Of a DNA stretch of 15,165 nucleotides, positions 1 through 9,691 are shown piece after piece (the first letter of the stretch is position 1; every line of letters starts with the position of its first letter). This stretch comes from an uncultured Caldilinea sp. GTDB lineage: Bacteria; Chloroflexota; Anaerolineae; Caldilineales; Caldilineaceae. The stretch spans positions 1 through 15,165 of the forward strand of contig CALFWA010000188.1 in NCBI GenBank assembly GCA_937928035.1, written 5' to 3'. The translations under genes were made by a program, and so were the position numbers. The notes under the pieces were generated by a model, which worked only from the letters and a program-made list of their open reading frames with translations, made no database searches and was not told where the DNA came from.

Positions 1-487
1 CGGCGTGAACGTCGAGGGCGAGCTGGGCGCCGTCGGCGGCTCATCGATCGAGCTGGGCTACAGCCAAGCCCGCAGCGAATTCACCGATCCCGATCAGGCG
101 GTCGAGTTCGTAGCGCGCACCGGCGTCGATGTGCTGGCGATCTCCTTTGGCAACCTGCATGGCCTCTATGAGGGCGCGCCCGATCTCGACCTGGCACGTG
201 TGCGGGCGATTGTCGGGCGTGTGACCACGCCGCTCGCCATGCACGGCGCAAGCGGCTTGCCCGACGCAACCTACGCCGCCGTGATTGCAGCGGGGATCAG
301 CAAGATCAACTACTACACGGCGATGGCGCGGGCGGTCACCTATAGCCTGCGCGACCTTCTCGCTGCAGCCGAGGAAACCGACCTGGTTTACCACCGGGTG
401 ATTGCCTGGACGATCGAACGGTTCGCCGGGGAGACGCGCCGGCTGCTTCATCTGCTGAGAAAGCCGGCGGCAGCCACTGATTACTGA
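1..487 (+). CDS. Class II (zinc-dependent) ketose-bisphosphate aldolase, 3' end only
   Basis: This is the C-terminal part of a class II fructose/tagatose-bisphosphate aldolase-type TIM barrel. The open frame enters from the left edge (first whole codon at base 2), so the GTG at 5 is internal and the true start lies upstream. Three of the four family metal ligands are visible: the second Glu of VEGELG (bases 20-22), His in SFGNLHG and His in MHGASGLPD. The first zinc His should lie upstream. SFGNLHG resembles FbaA, while HGASGLP resembles GatY-type tagatose-bisphosphate aldolases. The substrate-binding Asn loop reads KINYYTAM, where FbaA has NIDTD and GatY has NVAT. The family splits a ketose (bis)phosphate into DHAP plus an aldehyde. 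With an FGGY kinase and sugar hydrolases downstream it probably performs the final cleavage of this pathway. The substrate cannot be read from this fragment. Confidence 0.85.
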   Translation, partial: GVNVEGELGAVGGSSIELGYSQARSEFTDPDQAVEFVARTGVDVLAISFGNLHGLYEGAPDLDLARVRAIVGRVTTPLAMHGASGLPDATYAAVIAAGISKINYYTAMARAVTYSLRDLLAAAEETDLVYHRVIAWTIERFAGETRRLLHLLRKPAAATDY

Positions 488-510
488 TTTCTAGATCGAC
501 ATTTTATGAG

Positions 511-522
511 CGCAACGTTGCG
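511..522. promoter_or_regulatory. 12-bp perfect palindrome, candidate operator
   Basis: CGCAACGTTGCG is an exact 12-bp palindrome with a central CG, lying in the 113-nt gap between the aldolase and the first hydrolase gene. LacI-family repressors of sugar operons favour palindromes centred on CG (PurR sites have the related half-site CGCAAAC). This one is one base shorter per half-site, so assignment to that family is inference. It overlaps the left end of the 517-548 repeat. No convincing -35/-10 pair was recognised beside it. Confidence 0.3.
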
Positions 523-548
523 TGTTGTGTGAGGAGTCCCGACACGCA
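517..548. repeat. Intergenic 32-bp element, copy A
   Basis: This element starts with GTTGCGTGTTGTGT and ends with GACACGCA. It matches copy B (3515-3546) at 26 of 32 positions with no gap, counted by hand. The ends can pair (TGCGTGT at 519-525 with ACACGCA at 542-548), giving a 7-bp stem around a 16-nt loop. It ends 52 nt before the start codon of the first DUF4038 gene. It may be a shared cis-regulatory site or a dispersed genomic repeat; the window alone cannot decide. Confidence 0.45.
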
Positions 549-600
549 GACGCGCTCAAGGAGAAGCCAGGTTTTCTCACAAAGGAAGCGACCGGACATC

Positions 601-1899
601 ATGCCTGTACACACCCAAAACCAACCGCCCCGACTTGCCGTCCATCCAGACGGCTTTCTCGTCACAGAAGAAGGCCGACCTTTCTTCTATCTGGCCGACA
701 CCGTCTGGATGGCTTTTGCTAATTTGACGGTGGACGAATGGGAGCGCTATCTGGCTCATCGTCGGCTGCAGGGCTTCAACGCGCTGCAGATCAGCATCCT
801 GCCGGTGACGCACGACACAAGTATGGCGCCGGACAACCTTGACCCGTTCCTGGCCGGGCCAGATGGCAATTGGAATTTCAGCGCGTACAATCCGGCCTAT
901 TTCGACAAAGCGGAGAGGATGGTCGAAATGGCGGTGGCGCAAGGCTTTGTGCCTGTCCTTGGCGTGCTCTGGTGCAGCTATGTGCCCGGCACGCGCTGTT
1001 CGAAGGGCAGTCCGGTCGCTTCAGCGATGCCCTTCGACGCGGTCGAGCCGTACGCAGCGTTCGCAGCAGAACGATTTCGGCGCTTCAACCCCATCTTTTT
1101 CATCAGCGGCGATACACGCTTCGAGTCGTCGGAGGAAGCGCCCTATTACATGGCCGCGCTCAAGACGGTGCGGAAGGCCTGTCCCGCAGCCTTGATCACC
1201 ATGCATCTCCATCCACAGGGCGACTTGCCGCGCGAGTTCATCGACGCCGTCGACTTTTACATGTACCAGTCGGGACATGGCGCAACGACGCAGCATCAAC
1301 CCTACACCCTTGCCGAAAAGTTTGCGGCCTATCCGGTCAAACGCCCGGTGCTTAACAGCGAGCCGCCCTATGAAGGGCATGGTCGCGTCGGCCAACGCAC
1401 GCGCTTCAATGCCTTTGATATCCGCAAGGCGACCTGGCAGAGTCTACTTTCGGGCGCCAAAATGGGCGTCGCCTACGGCGCGCACGGCGTATGGAGCGGA
1501 CATAAACGCAGCAAAACATTTCTCAACGCACATCGCTCCTTCGAGCCGTTCACCTGGGACGAGGCGCTCCAACTCGACGGCGCCTGGGATGTCGGTTTTG
1601 CCAAGTGGCTTTTCGAGACTTACAACCTGTTCGAGACGAATCCGGCCGCCATTGTACGCAACGAGGATAAGGAGATTCGCGCCGCCGCTGCGCCTGACCT
1701 GAGCACGGTCGCTGTCTACAGCCCCTATGCCTTTGACATCGAACTGGATCTCGACTTGAGGGGCTATCGCTGCGTGCTGATCGACCTAACGTCGCGACGC
1801 ATCATGACGCCCGAAGTGCAGAACGGTTCTCCTACACGCATCGGAATGCACCGTTTCAACGCCGACACGTTGTTTGTGGCGGTCAAACCATCCATCTGA
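601..1899 (+). CDS. DUF4038 (apiosidase-like, GH140-related) glycoside hydrolase
   Basis: The 432-residue protein has a DUF4038 (apiosidase-type) TIM barrel over about residues 11-345 and a small beta domain over about 350-432. Family landmarks visible are FFYLADTVW (28-36), HRRLQGFNALQ (53-63), FFISGDTR with likely acid/base Asp171, YQSGHG (222-227) and LNSEPPYEG with likely nucleophile Glu254. GH140 members use this Asp/Glu pair to release apiose from plant-wall RG-II. This copy is divergent (SGDTR where the GH140 copy in this cluster has GGDRP), so apiose is not assured. No signal peptide or lipobox is present, suggesting a cytoplasmic enzyme. ATG 601 is chosen because protein homology begins soon after it, with AAAGGAAG at 581-588 as a distant Shine-Dalgarno; an upstream extension to 529 would run through the repeat. 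The next gene follows after 11 nt, so the two are surely co-transcribed. Confidence 0.78.
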   Translation: MPVHTQNQPPRLAVHPDGFLVTEEGRPFFYLADTVWMAFANLTVDEWERYLAHRRLQGFNALQISILPVTHDTSMAPDNLDPFLAGPDGNWNFSAYNPAYFDKAERMVEMAVAQGFVPVLGVLWCSYVPGTRCSKGSPVASAMPFDAVEPYAAFAAERFRRFNPIFFISGDTRFESSEEAPYYMAALKTVRKACPAALITMHLHPQGDLPREFIDAVDFYMYQSGHGATTQHQPYTLAEKFAAYPVKRPVLNSEPPYEGHGRVGQRTRFNAFDIRKATWQSLLSGAKMGVAYGAHGVWSGHKRSKTFLNAHRSFEPFTWDEALQLDGAWDVGFAKWLFETYNLFETNPAAIVRNEDKEIRAAAAPDLSTVAVYSPYAFDIELDLDLRGYRCVLIDLTSRRIMTPEVQNGSPTRIGMHRFNADTLFVAVKPSI

Positions 1900-1910
1900 A
1901 AGAAAGTTGA

Positions 1911-3455
<1,545 letters not shown>

Positions 3456-3513
3456 GCAAGTGTAACAGCGTTGTTGATTGCCGGAGCAGCATGACATATC
3501 CGGGTGTGTTGAA

Positions 3514-3549
3514 TGTTGCGTGTTGCGTCAAGCGTCAGGACACGCAACA
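3514..3549. repeat. Intergenic 32-bp element, copy B, with inverted repeat
   Basis: This copy contains two tandem GTTGCGT units (3515-3528) and the 10-bp inverted repeat TGTTGCGTGT (3514-3523) / ACACGCAACA (3540-3549). An alternative 9-bp stem GTGTTGCGT (3520-3528) / ACGCAACAC (3542-3550) competes with it. The match to copy A is 3515-3546 and has no gap. No T-tract follows, so it is not an ordinary intrinsic terminator. It lies in the 159-nt gap ahead of the third hydrolase, ending about 65 nt before its start codon. Confidence 0.5.
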
Positions 3550-3603
3550 CTCGACACGAATCATCAGCAGGGCACAAACAAAGAGACGAATGAGTAGAGG
3601 AAC

Positions 3604-3610
3604 AGGAGGA
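3604..3610 (+). promoter_or_regulatory. Strong Shine-Dalgarno fixing a GTG start
   Basis: AGGAGGA lies 4 nt before GTG 3615. It is among the strongest ribosome sites in the window and supports the GTG start; the DUF5060 homology then begins within about 8 residues. Confidence 0.75.
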
Positions 3611-3614
3611 TTTA

Positions 3615-5105
<1,491 letters not shown>

Positions 5106-5130
5106 GGCGGCTGCTATAGGAAGAGACATC

Positions 5131-6150
5131 ATGAAGATATTGATCATCGGCGGCAGCGGCCTCATCAGCACGGCGATCACGCGGCAGTTGATCGCACGCG
5201 GCGACGCCGTGACGCTCTATAACCGGGGACGCACACCGCTGCGCGTCGATGGCGCCGTGCAGACGATCCACGGCGATCGCACCAACTTCGCTGCGTTCGA
5301 GGCGCAGATAGCGGCGGCTGAACGCTTCGACTGCGTCATCGACATGGTCTGTTATCGCCCGGCGGAGGCGGAGAGCGCGGTGCGCGCCTTTGCCGAACGC
5401 ACCGACCATTACATCTTTTGCAGCACCGTGGATGTCTACACCAAGCCTGCTGCATCCTATCCGATTCGAGAAGACGCCGAGCGCAAGCCTGATCCCGCTT
5501 TTGACTATGCCTTCAATAAGGTGGCTTGCGAGGAAATTCTGCTCGCCGCACACGCACGTGGTGCACTGCCGGTGACGCTGATCCGCCCGGCGCACACCTA
5601 CGGCGAAGGGGGCGCACTCTTGCACACGCTGGGCTGGGACACGCGCTACATTGATCGCATCCGCAAAGGCAAGCCGATCCTGGTACATGGCGACGGCAGC
5701 TCACTCTGGTCGTCGTGCCATGTCGACGATGTGGCAGCGGCGTTCGTGCATGCGTGCGGCAACCCGGTCACGCACGGCAAGGCGTATCACGTGACGGGCG
5801 AGGAGTGGCAGAGCTGGAACCAATATCATCTGCGCGTGGCAGAGGCGCTGAATGCACCGCCGCCTGCGCTGGTGCATATTCCTACTGATCTGTTGGCGAA
5901 GGCGTTGCCTGTGGAAGCTGCGTGGTGCAAGCTCAATTTCCAGTTCAACAACATCTTCGACAACTGCGCCGCACATCAGGAGCTTGGCTTCCGCTACACG
6001 GTTCGCTGGGTCGAAGGAGTGCGTCGCACCGTCGCCTGGCTGGAGAAGCACGGACGCATCGAGCCAAGCGATGAACACGATGTCGAGGATCGGATCATCG
6101 CCGCCTGGCGTCAGGCGGAAGAGACGCTGCTTCGGCAATTACAACGCTGA
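5131..6150 (+). CDS. NAD-dependent epimerase/dehydratase (extended SDR)
   Basis: The 339-residue protein has a Rossmann fold. The N-terminal dinucleotide motif reads IGGSGLIS (6-13), with Ser where the third glycine usually sits. FCSTVDVY (96-103) forms the active-site strand and Tyr126-Ala-Phe-Asn-Lys130 is the YxxxK catalytic pair. IRPAHTYGEGG (151-161) and the later CHVDDVAAAF (about 195-205) fit extended SDRs. NRGR at 31-34 suggests a basic cofactor pocket. The family oxidises, epimerises or dehydrates sugars or nucleotide sugars with NAD(P); the substrate is not identifiable. Set among glycoside hydrolases and a sugar kinase, it more likely acts on the released sugar or a derivative than in envelope synthesis, but this is inference. 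ATG 5131 is preceded by AGGAAGAG at 5118-5125. It is probably co-transcribed with the hydrolase 25 nt upstream. Confidence 0.8.
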   Translation: MKILIIGGSGLISTAITRQLIARGDAVTLYNRGRTPLRVDGAVQTIHGDRTNFAAFEAQIAAAERFDCVIDMVCYRPAEAESAVRAFAERTDHYIFCSTVDVYTKPAASYPIREDAERKPDPAFDYAFNKVACEEILLAAHARGALPVTLIRPAHTYGEGGALLHTLGWDTRYIDRIRKGKPILVHGDGSSLWSSCHVDDVAAAFVHACGNPVTHGKAYHVTGEEWQSWNQYHLRVAEALNAPPPALVHIPTDLLAKALPVEAAWCKLNFQFNNIFDNCAAHQELGFRYTVRWVEGVRRTVAWLEKHGRIEPSDEHDVEDRIIAAWRQAEETLLRQLQR

Positions 6151-6182
6151 GCGACAACGCCGGAGATTCTCCTTTTGATACG

Positions 6183-6216
6183 CCCCGCTTCTAGCATCCC
6201 TCGAACAGGGGCGGGG
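6183..6216 (+). other. Possible hairpin in the epimerase-SIS gap
   Basis: CCCCGC (6183-6188) pairs with GCGGGG (6211-6216), and inside it CCCT (6198-6201) pairs with AGGG (6207-6210), leaving TTCTAGCAT as a bulge. A competing stem CGCCCC (6181-6186) / GGGGCG (6208-6213) is also possible. It ends 14 nt before the SIS ribosome site. No T-tract follows, so it could be a processing or stability element, or chance in GC-rich DNA. Confidence 0.3.
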
Positions 6217-6243
6217 AGCAGCTCTGTGGAAAGGAAGGATTGC

Positions 6244-6849
6244 ATGGAAGCGAACACCTTGTTGGAACAGGCAAAGGCGCTGATTCAAGCGGAAGGCAGA
6301 GCGGTGACCGAGGTGGCGGGGGGGCTGGGTCAGCCCTTTGTCGATGCGGTTCACCTCGTAGCGCAGTGCCCCGGCGTCATCATGACGACCGGCTCCGGCA
6401 CCTCCGGCGCAATTGCGCGGCGGCTGGCGCACCTGCTCGCTACCTGCGGGATGCACGCCTTCTTTGCGCCCCCTGCCGACGCCTTGCATGGGCCGTCGGC
6501 GGCGGTGGCGCCCGGCGATGTGCTGATCGCGCTCTCCAAAGCCGGCAAGAGTACCGAGATCAACCACTTCGCGCGCGTCGCGCGCGAGCGGGGAGGCAAG
6601 GTCATCAGCCTGACCTGGAAGCCGGACTCGGAGCTGGGTGGCCTGAGCGACGTGGTGCTGACGCTGCCCGCCGCTGTCTATGCCGAAGGAGAGGGCGTGC
6701 TTCCCTTCGGCAGCACGTTGGCTGCCGGCGCGCTGTGCGACGCACTCTGTCTGGCGGCCAAAAACCTGCGCGGCTTCGATCTCACGACGCTGGCGCAGAC
6801 GCATCCCTCCGGAGCTACGGCGGAGCTTGTCAAAAAAGCATTAACTTAA
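6244..6849 (+). CDS. SIS-domain sugar-phosphate isomerase-like protein, KpsF/GutQ-related, no CBS domains
   Basis: This 201-residue protein is a single SIS domain of the arabinose-5-phosphate isomerase (KdsD/GutQ/KpsF) type without the usual C-terminal CBS pair (full-length relatives are about 320 residues). Shared marks are TGSGTSGAIARRLAHLLAT (49-67), FFAPPADALHG (73-83), VLIALSKAGKSTE (93-105), EGVLPFGST (150-158) and RGFDL..AQTHPSG (176-190). His82 and the THPSG His187 are kept. However, the family Lys of GxGKSG is Thr53, and the catalytic Glu of SGE is Lys102. It is therefore probably not an ordinary A5P isomerase and may isomerise another phosphorylated sugar or bind one. ATG 6244 is chosen over the upstream TTG at 6175 because AAGGAAGGA (6231-6239) sits 4 nt before it and homology begins there. 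It is followed 28 nt later by the GH140 gene. Confidence 0.8.
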   Translation: MEANTLLEQAKALIQAEGRAVTEVAGGLGQPFVDAVHLVAQCPGVIMTTGSGTSGAIARRLAHLLATCGMHAFFAPPADALHGPSAAVAPGDVLIALSKAGKSTEINHFARVARERGGKVISLTWKPDSELGGLSDVVLTLPAAVYAEGEGVLPFGSTLAAGALCDALCLAAKNLRGFDLTTLAQTHPSGATAELVKKALT

Positions 6850-6877
6850 AAGGTAATCAAGCAAAGGAAAAACACCG

Positions 6878-8215
6878 ATGACCAAACCTCTGCCCAAAAT
6901 TCAAGTTAATGAAAACTGCCGTTTCTTACAGACCGAAAGCGGCGCACCCTTTTTCTGGCTGGCCGACACTGCATGGGAGCTTTTCCACCGGCTCAGCCTC
7001 GAAGAAGCCGAACGCTATCTGGAAAACCGCCGTCACAAGGGCATGAACGTGATCCAGGCGGTCGCTCTGGCCGAATTTGACGGCGTTCGCACGCCCAACG
7101 TCTACGGCGACCTCCCCTTGCTCGACGAAGATCCGACGCGTCCCAACGAGGCCTACTTCCGCTATGTCGACGCCGTGATCGACAAGGCGGCGGAAAAGGG
7201 CCTTTACGTCGGCCTGCTGCCGACGTGGGGGGATAAGGTGACGCCGATGTGGGGCGTCGGGCCGGCAATCTTCACGCCGGAAAACGCATACGCGTATGGC
7301 CGCTGGCTAGGCTCCCGTTATCGAGAACGCAGCAACATCCTCTGGATTCTAGGTGGAGACCGACCGGCGCTGCACGAGGAGAAGGACTATCGCCCGATCT
7401 GGCGCGCAATGGCCGCCGGCATCGATGAAGGTGCAGGCGGTCGACCGCTCAAGACCTACCACCCTTGGGGCGGGCGCTCCAGCTCCGAAGAGCTGCATGA
7501 GGAGGCCTGGCTCGACATGAATATGATGCAGTCCGGCCACGGCGGCGGACGCAGCGCCCCGGTCTGGGAGATGATCGAGCGCGACTACGCATTGCAGCCC
7601 ATCAAGCCGACCCTCGACGGCGAGCCGAACTACGAAGATCATCCGATCAACCCCTGGCCAACGTGGAGCCCGGCCAACGGCTATTATCGCGACCACGACG
7701 TGCGCCAGCAGACCTACCGTTCGGTCTTCGCCGGGGGCTGCGGCGTGACCTACGGGCATCACGCCATCTGGCAATTCTGTGACGTCCGCTATCCACCGAT
7801 CAACCACGTCGATCGCCCCTGGACCGAGGCGCTGGATCGTCCCGGAGCAATGCAGATCGGCTATTTGCGCCGGCTTATGGAGTCGCGACCCTATTTCAGC
7901 CGCATTCCCGACCAGGGCATTCTGGTCGACAACCCGACCGAACGCGGCAGCCACATGCGCGCCACGCGCGACGCAGAAGGTCGCTACGCCCTGATCTACA
8001 CGCCGTTGGTGCAGCCGGTCACGGTGACGTTGGACTGGATGGCCGACGCACAAGTGCGCGCCTGGTGGTATAATCCGCGCACCGGCGGCGCCTCCCTCAT
8101 CGGCGACTTTGCGGCCCGCGGAGCCGCAACTTTCCATCCTTCCTGCGACGGCCCTGACTGGGTGCTCGTGCTCGACGCGGTGCGTGCGGAATTTGGGCGA
8201 CCGGGAGAAGGATAG
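6878..8215 (+). CDS. Apiosidase-like glycoside hydrolase (GH140, DUF4038)
   Basis: This 445-residue protein is the most canonical GH140-type enzyme in the window. Its DUF4038 barrel covers about 12-345, with FFWLADTAWELFHRL (25-39), LENRRHKGMNVIQ (48-60), LPTWGDK (114-120), NILWILGGDRP with likely acid/base Asp161, TYHPWGGRSS (193-202), MMQSGHG and PTLDGEPNYED with likely nucleophile Glu249. GCGVTYGHHAIWQ follows. The C-terminal beta domain (about 355-440; ALIYTP, AWWYNPRTG) matches the putative collagen-binding C-terminal domain common in this family. GH140 releases D-apiose from RG-II side chains in Bacteroides. Here no signal peptide is present, so cleavage of an imported oligosaccharide or apioside in the cytoplasm is inferred. 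AAAGGA at 6863-6868 is the ribosome site for ATG 6878. It lies between the SIS gene (28 nt) and the dehydrogenase (98 nt). Confidence 0.87.
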   Translation: MTKPLPKIQVNENCRFLQTESGAPFFWLADTAWELFHRLSLEEAERYLENRRHKGMNVIQAVALAEFDGVRTPNVYGDLPLLDEDPTRPNEAYFRYVDAVIDKAAEKGLYVGLLPTWGDKVTPMWGVGPAIFTPENAYAYGRWLGSRYRERSNILWILGGDRPALHEEKDYRPIWRAMAAGIDEGAGGRPLKTYHPWGGRSSSEELHEEAWLDMNMMQSGHGGGRSAPVWEMIERDYALQPIKPTLDGEPNYEDHPINPWPTWSPANGYYRDHDVRQQTYRSVFAGGCGVTYGHHAIWQFCDVRYPPINHVDRPWTEALDRPGAMQIGYLRRLMESRPYFSRIPDQGILVDNPTERGSHMRATRDAEGRYALIYTPLVQPVTVTLDWMADAQVRAWWYNPRTGGASLIGDFAARGAATFHPSCDGPDWVLVLDAVRAEFGRPGEG

Positions 8216-8219
8216 AACA

Positions 8220-8246
8220 CGGATGAGGCGGATGAAACGGATTGAC
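8220..8246. repeat. Three 9-nt direct repeats
   Basis: CGGATGAGG, CGGATGAAA and CGGATTGAC follow each other without a gap directly after the hydrolase stop. The third unit is also the left arm of the hairpin at 8238-8274. The pattern resembles dispersed intergenic filler repeats, which is a guess from style; a genome search would show whether it recurs. Confidence 0.5.
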
Positions 8247-8274
8247 GCAGGTTAAAAATGCCTGCAGCAATCCG
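8238..8274 (+). other. Long imperfect hairpin ahead of the dehydrogenase gene
   Basis: The 14-nt arms CGGATTGACGCAGG (8238-8251) and CCTGCAGCAATCCG (8261-8274) pair at 12 of 14 positions, with a 2-nt internal mismatch and a 9-nt A/T-rich loop (8252-8260). Downstream comes CAATTTACACTTT, which is not a clean T-tract, so termination would be weak. It could be a weak terminator/attenuator between the hydrolase and dehydrogenase, an mRNA stability element or a repeat-derived structure. The dehydrogenase start is 39 nt downstream. Confidence 0.5.
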
Positions 8275-8313
8275 CAATTTACACTTTCACATTCTCAAAA
8301 GTGGATGCTGAGC

Positions 8314-9354
8314 ATGAAAGCAGCGATTCAAACAGGCATTCGAAAATTTGAAGTGCGTGAAGTTCCCGATCCACCCTTGCCTGAAGACGGCGTCCTTCTC
8401 AGAGTCACGGCGTGCGGCGTCTGTGGCTCCGACCTGCGGCGCTGGCGCGAGGGGCTGCCGCCCGGCGTCGAAGGCATCATCCCAGGCCACGAGATCGCCG
8501 GAGAAGTGATTGCAGTCGGCCCTAAAGTCGCTTCCATCGCCGTCGGCGACCGCCTGGCGGTGGGGCCGGACATCCACTGCGGGCGCTGCTGGTATTGCCG
8601 GCGCGGCCTGTTCAACCTGTGCGACCAGACGCAGTTTCTCGGCATCACGCCCGGCTACCCCGGCGGCTTTGCCGAGAAGCTGGCGATCGGCGGCGAAGTG
8701 CTGACCAACGGCGTCGTCCATCCGATTCCGGACGATCTGTCCGACGAGATCGCCGCCCTGGCCGAGCCGTGCTCTTCGGTGCTGGCTTCGCACATCAAAA
8801 CCAACACCAGTTTGAACGACGTCGTCGTAGTGATCGGCGCCGGACCGATCGGCGCTTTGCTGACCCTGACGGCGAAGGCGCGCGGCGCGCGAGCGTTCAT
8901 CGTCGTACGCAACGACCGTCGTCGTGCGCTGGTCGCCCGCTTTGAGCCAGATGCCATTATCGACAGCAGCCGAGAGGACATGGTGGCGTGCGTGCGCGAG
9001 CTGACGCACGGCCTGGGCGCTGACATCGCCATCTGCGCCAACCCCGACGCCTCCACACAGGAAGCGGCGGTGCGCATGGTGCGCAAAGGAGGAAAGGTTG
9101 TGCTCTTCGGCGGCCTGCCCAAGGTCAACCCAATGACCACGCTGGACAGCAACCGCATCCACTACGGCGAAATCGAAGTGATCGGCGCCTTTTCTTATCA
9201 TCCGACTGCTCACGCCATGGCGCTCGACCTCTTTGCGCGCAGGGTGATCCCGGTCGAAAAGTTGATCACCCACCGCTTTGCGCTCGACGAGATCGATGCA
9301 GCGTTCGCCGCCGCCAATAGCGGAGAAGGATTGAAAGTGCTGATCAAGCCATAA
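8314..9354 (+). CDS. Zinc-dependent medium-chain alcohol/polyol dehydrogenase
   Basis: The 346-residue protein is an MDR enzyme of the sorbitol/threonine dehydrogenase type. Catalytic zinc ligands are Cys37 (CGVCGSD), His59 and Glu60 (PGHE), with Glu151 (AEP) also near the site. The structural zinc is held by four cysteines: 89, 92, 95 and 103 (HCGRCWYCRRGLFNLC). The Rossmann fingerprint is VIGAGPIGAL (173-182). The family oxidises polyols or reduces ketoses with NAD(P). Here it may interconvert the released sugar, its alditol and a ketose before phosphorylation, which is inference. ATG 8314 is chosen because MKAAIQTG is the normal family start and the upstream frame (from TTG 8242) would run through the hairpin. 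Only a weak GGA-type site is seen upstream. Confidence 0.88.
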   Translation: MKAAIQTGIRKFEVREVPDPPLPEDGVLLRVTACGVCGSDLRRWREGLPPGVEGIIPGHEIAGEVIAVGPKVASIAVGDRLAVGPDIHCGRCWYCRRGLFNLCDQTQFLGITPGYPGGFAEKLAIGGEVLTNGVVHPIPDDLSDEIAALAEPCSSVLASHIKTNTSLNDVVVVIGAGPIGALLTLTAKARGARAFIVVRNDRRRALVARFEPDAIIDSSREDMVACVRELTHGLGADIAICANPDASTQEAAVRMVRKGGKVVLFGGLPKVNPMTTLDSNRIHYGEIEVIGAFSYHPTAHAMALDLFARRVIPVEKLITHRFALDEIDAAFAAANSGEGLKVLIKP

Positions 9355-9691
9355 AACGATCCACGGAGCGATGATTGTGATAAAAGTCAACAGTTGAATC
9401 TGGCAACCGATAGAGCGGATCGGGCCAACAAGACGGCAATGATAGGAGATTCTCTCGTGCGGCTGAGAGCCGCACGTCCTCGCCAGCCTGCAAGGTCGTG
9501 GATCTGCCGAGGAAGCGCAACTACGAGCTGCGTCTCCAGGTTGTCAGAATCGTTTGCGAAATTCATGAGTTTCCTGGAAGGTCGCATCCTACGAGAAAAC
9601 TTCACCTGAGCGCCTCATCAGCCCTCTCGTGAATTTCTGCGTGGTGCGCCTTTGCGTTCGGCAAAGAGCCACAGACTCGAAAGGAGGAGCG
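9355..9691 (+). other. 337-nt gap with hairpins and a possible decayed frame
   Basis: No convincing intact gene is seen here. GTGCGGCT (9457-9464) and AGCCGCAC (9468-9475) form a perfect 8-bp stem with loop GAG. CTCTC (9452-9456) and GAGAG (9465-9469) form an alternative stem sharing bases, so the two exclude each other. No T-tract follows. A stop-free stretch in frame with 9414-9632 encodes a protein-like segment (VVDLPRKRNYELRLQVVRI after GTG 9498) but has no ribosome site, and may be the remnant of a small lost gene. Two short open frames of 71-72 codons on opposite strands cover 9387-9609 but mirror one another and look like chance. Confidence 0.4.
9681..9689 (+). promoter_or_regulatory. 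Strong Shine-Dalgarno of the FGGY kinase
   Basis: AAGGAGGAG lies 2 nt before ATG 9692 (4 nt from the GGAGG core). It selects MSLIGLDIGTTG as the start rather than the in-frame upstream codon at 9629. Confidence 0.75.

Noticed and set aside
6175..6243. N-terminal extension of the SIS gene to TTG 6175
   Set aside because: The extension is composed of hairpin sequence and lacks homology, while a strong AAGGAAGGA precedes ATG 6244.
8066..8074. Perfect extended -10 (TGG TATAAT) inside the GH140 gene
   Set aside because: The bases encode Trp-Trp-Tyr-Asn of a conserved-looking beta strand (AWWYNPRTG), so the match is explained by coding; it might still act as an internal promoter but nothing else supports it.
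9452..9480. Resemblance of GTGCGG...CCGCACG to group II intron RNA
   Set aside because: Only a generic GC hairpin is shared; no reverse transcriptase, domain V or intron boundary is present.
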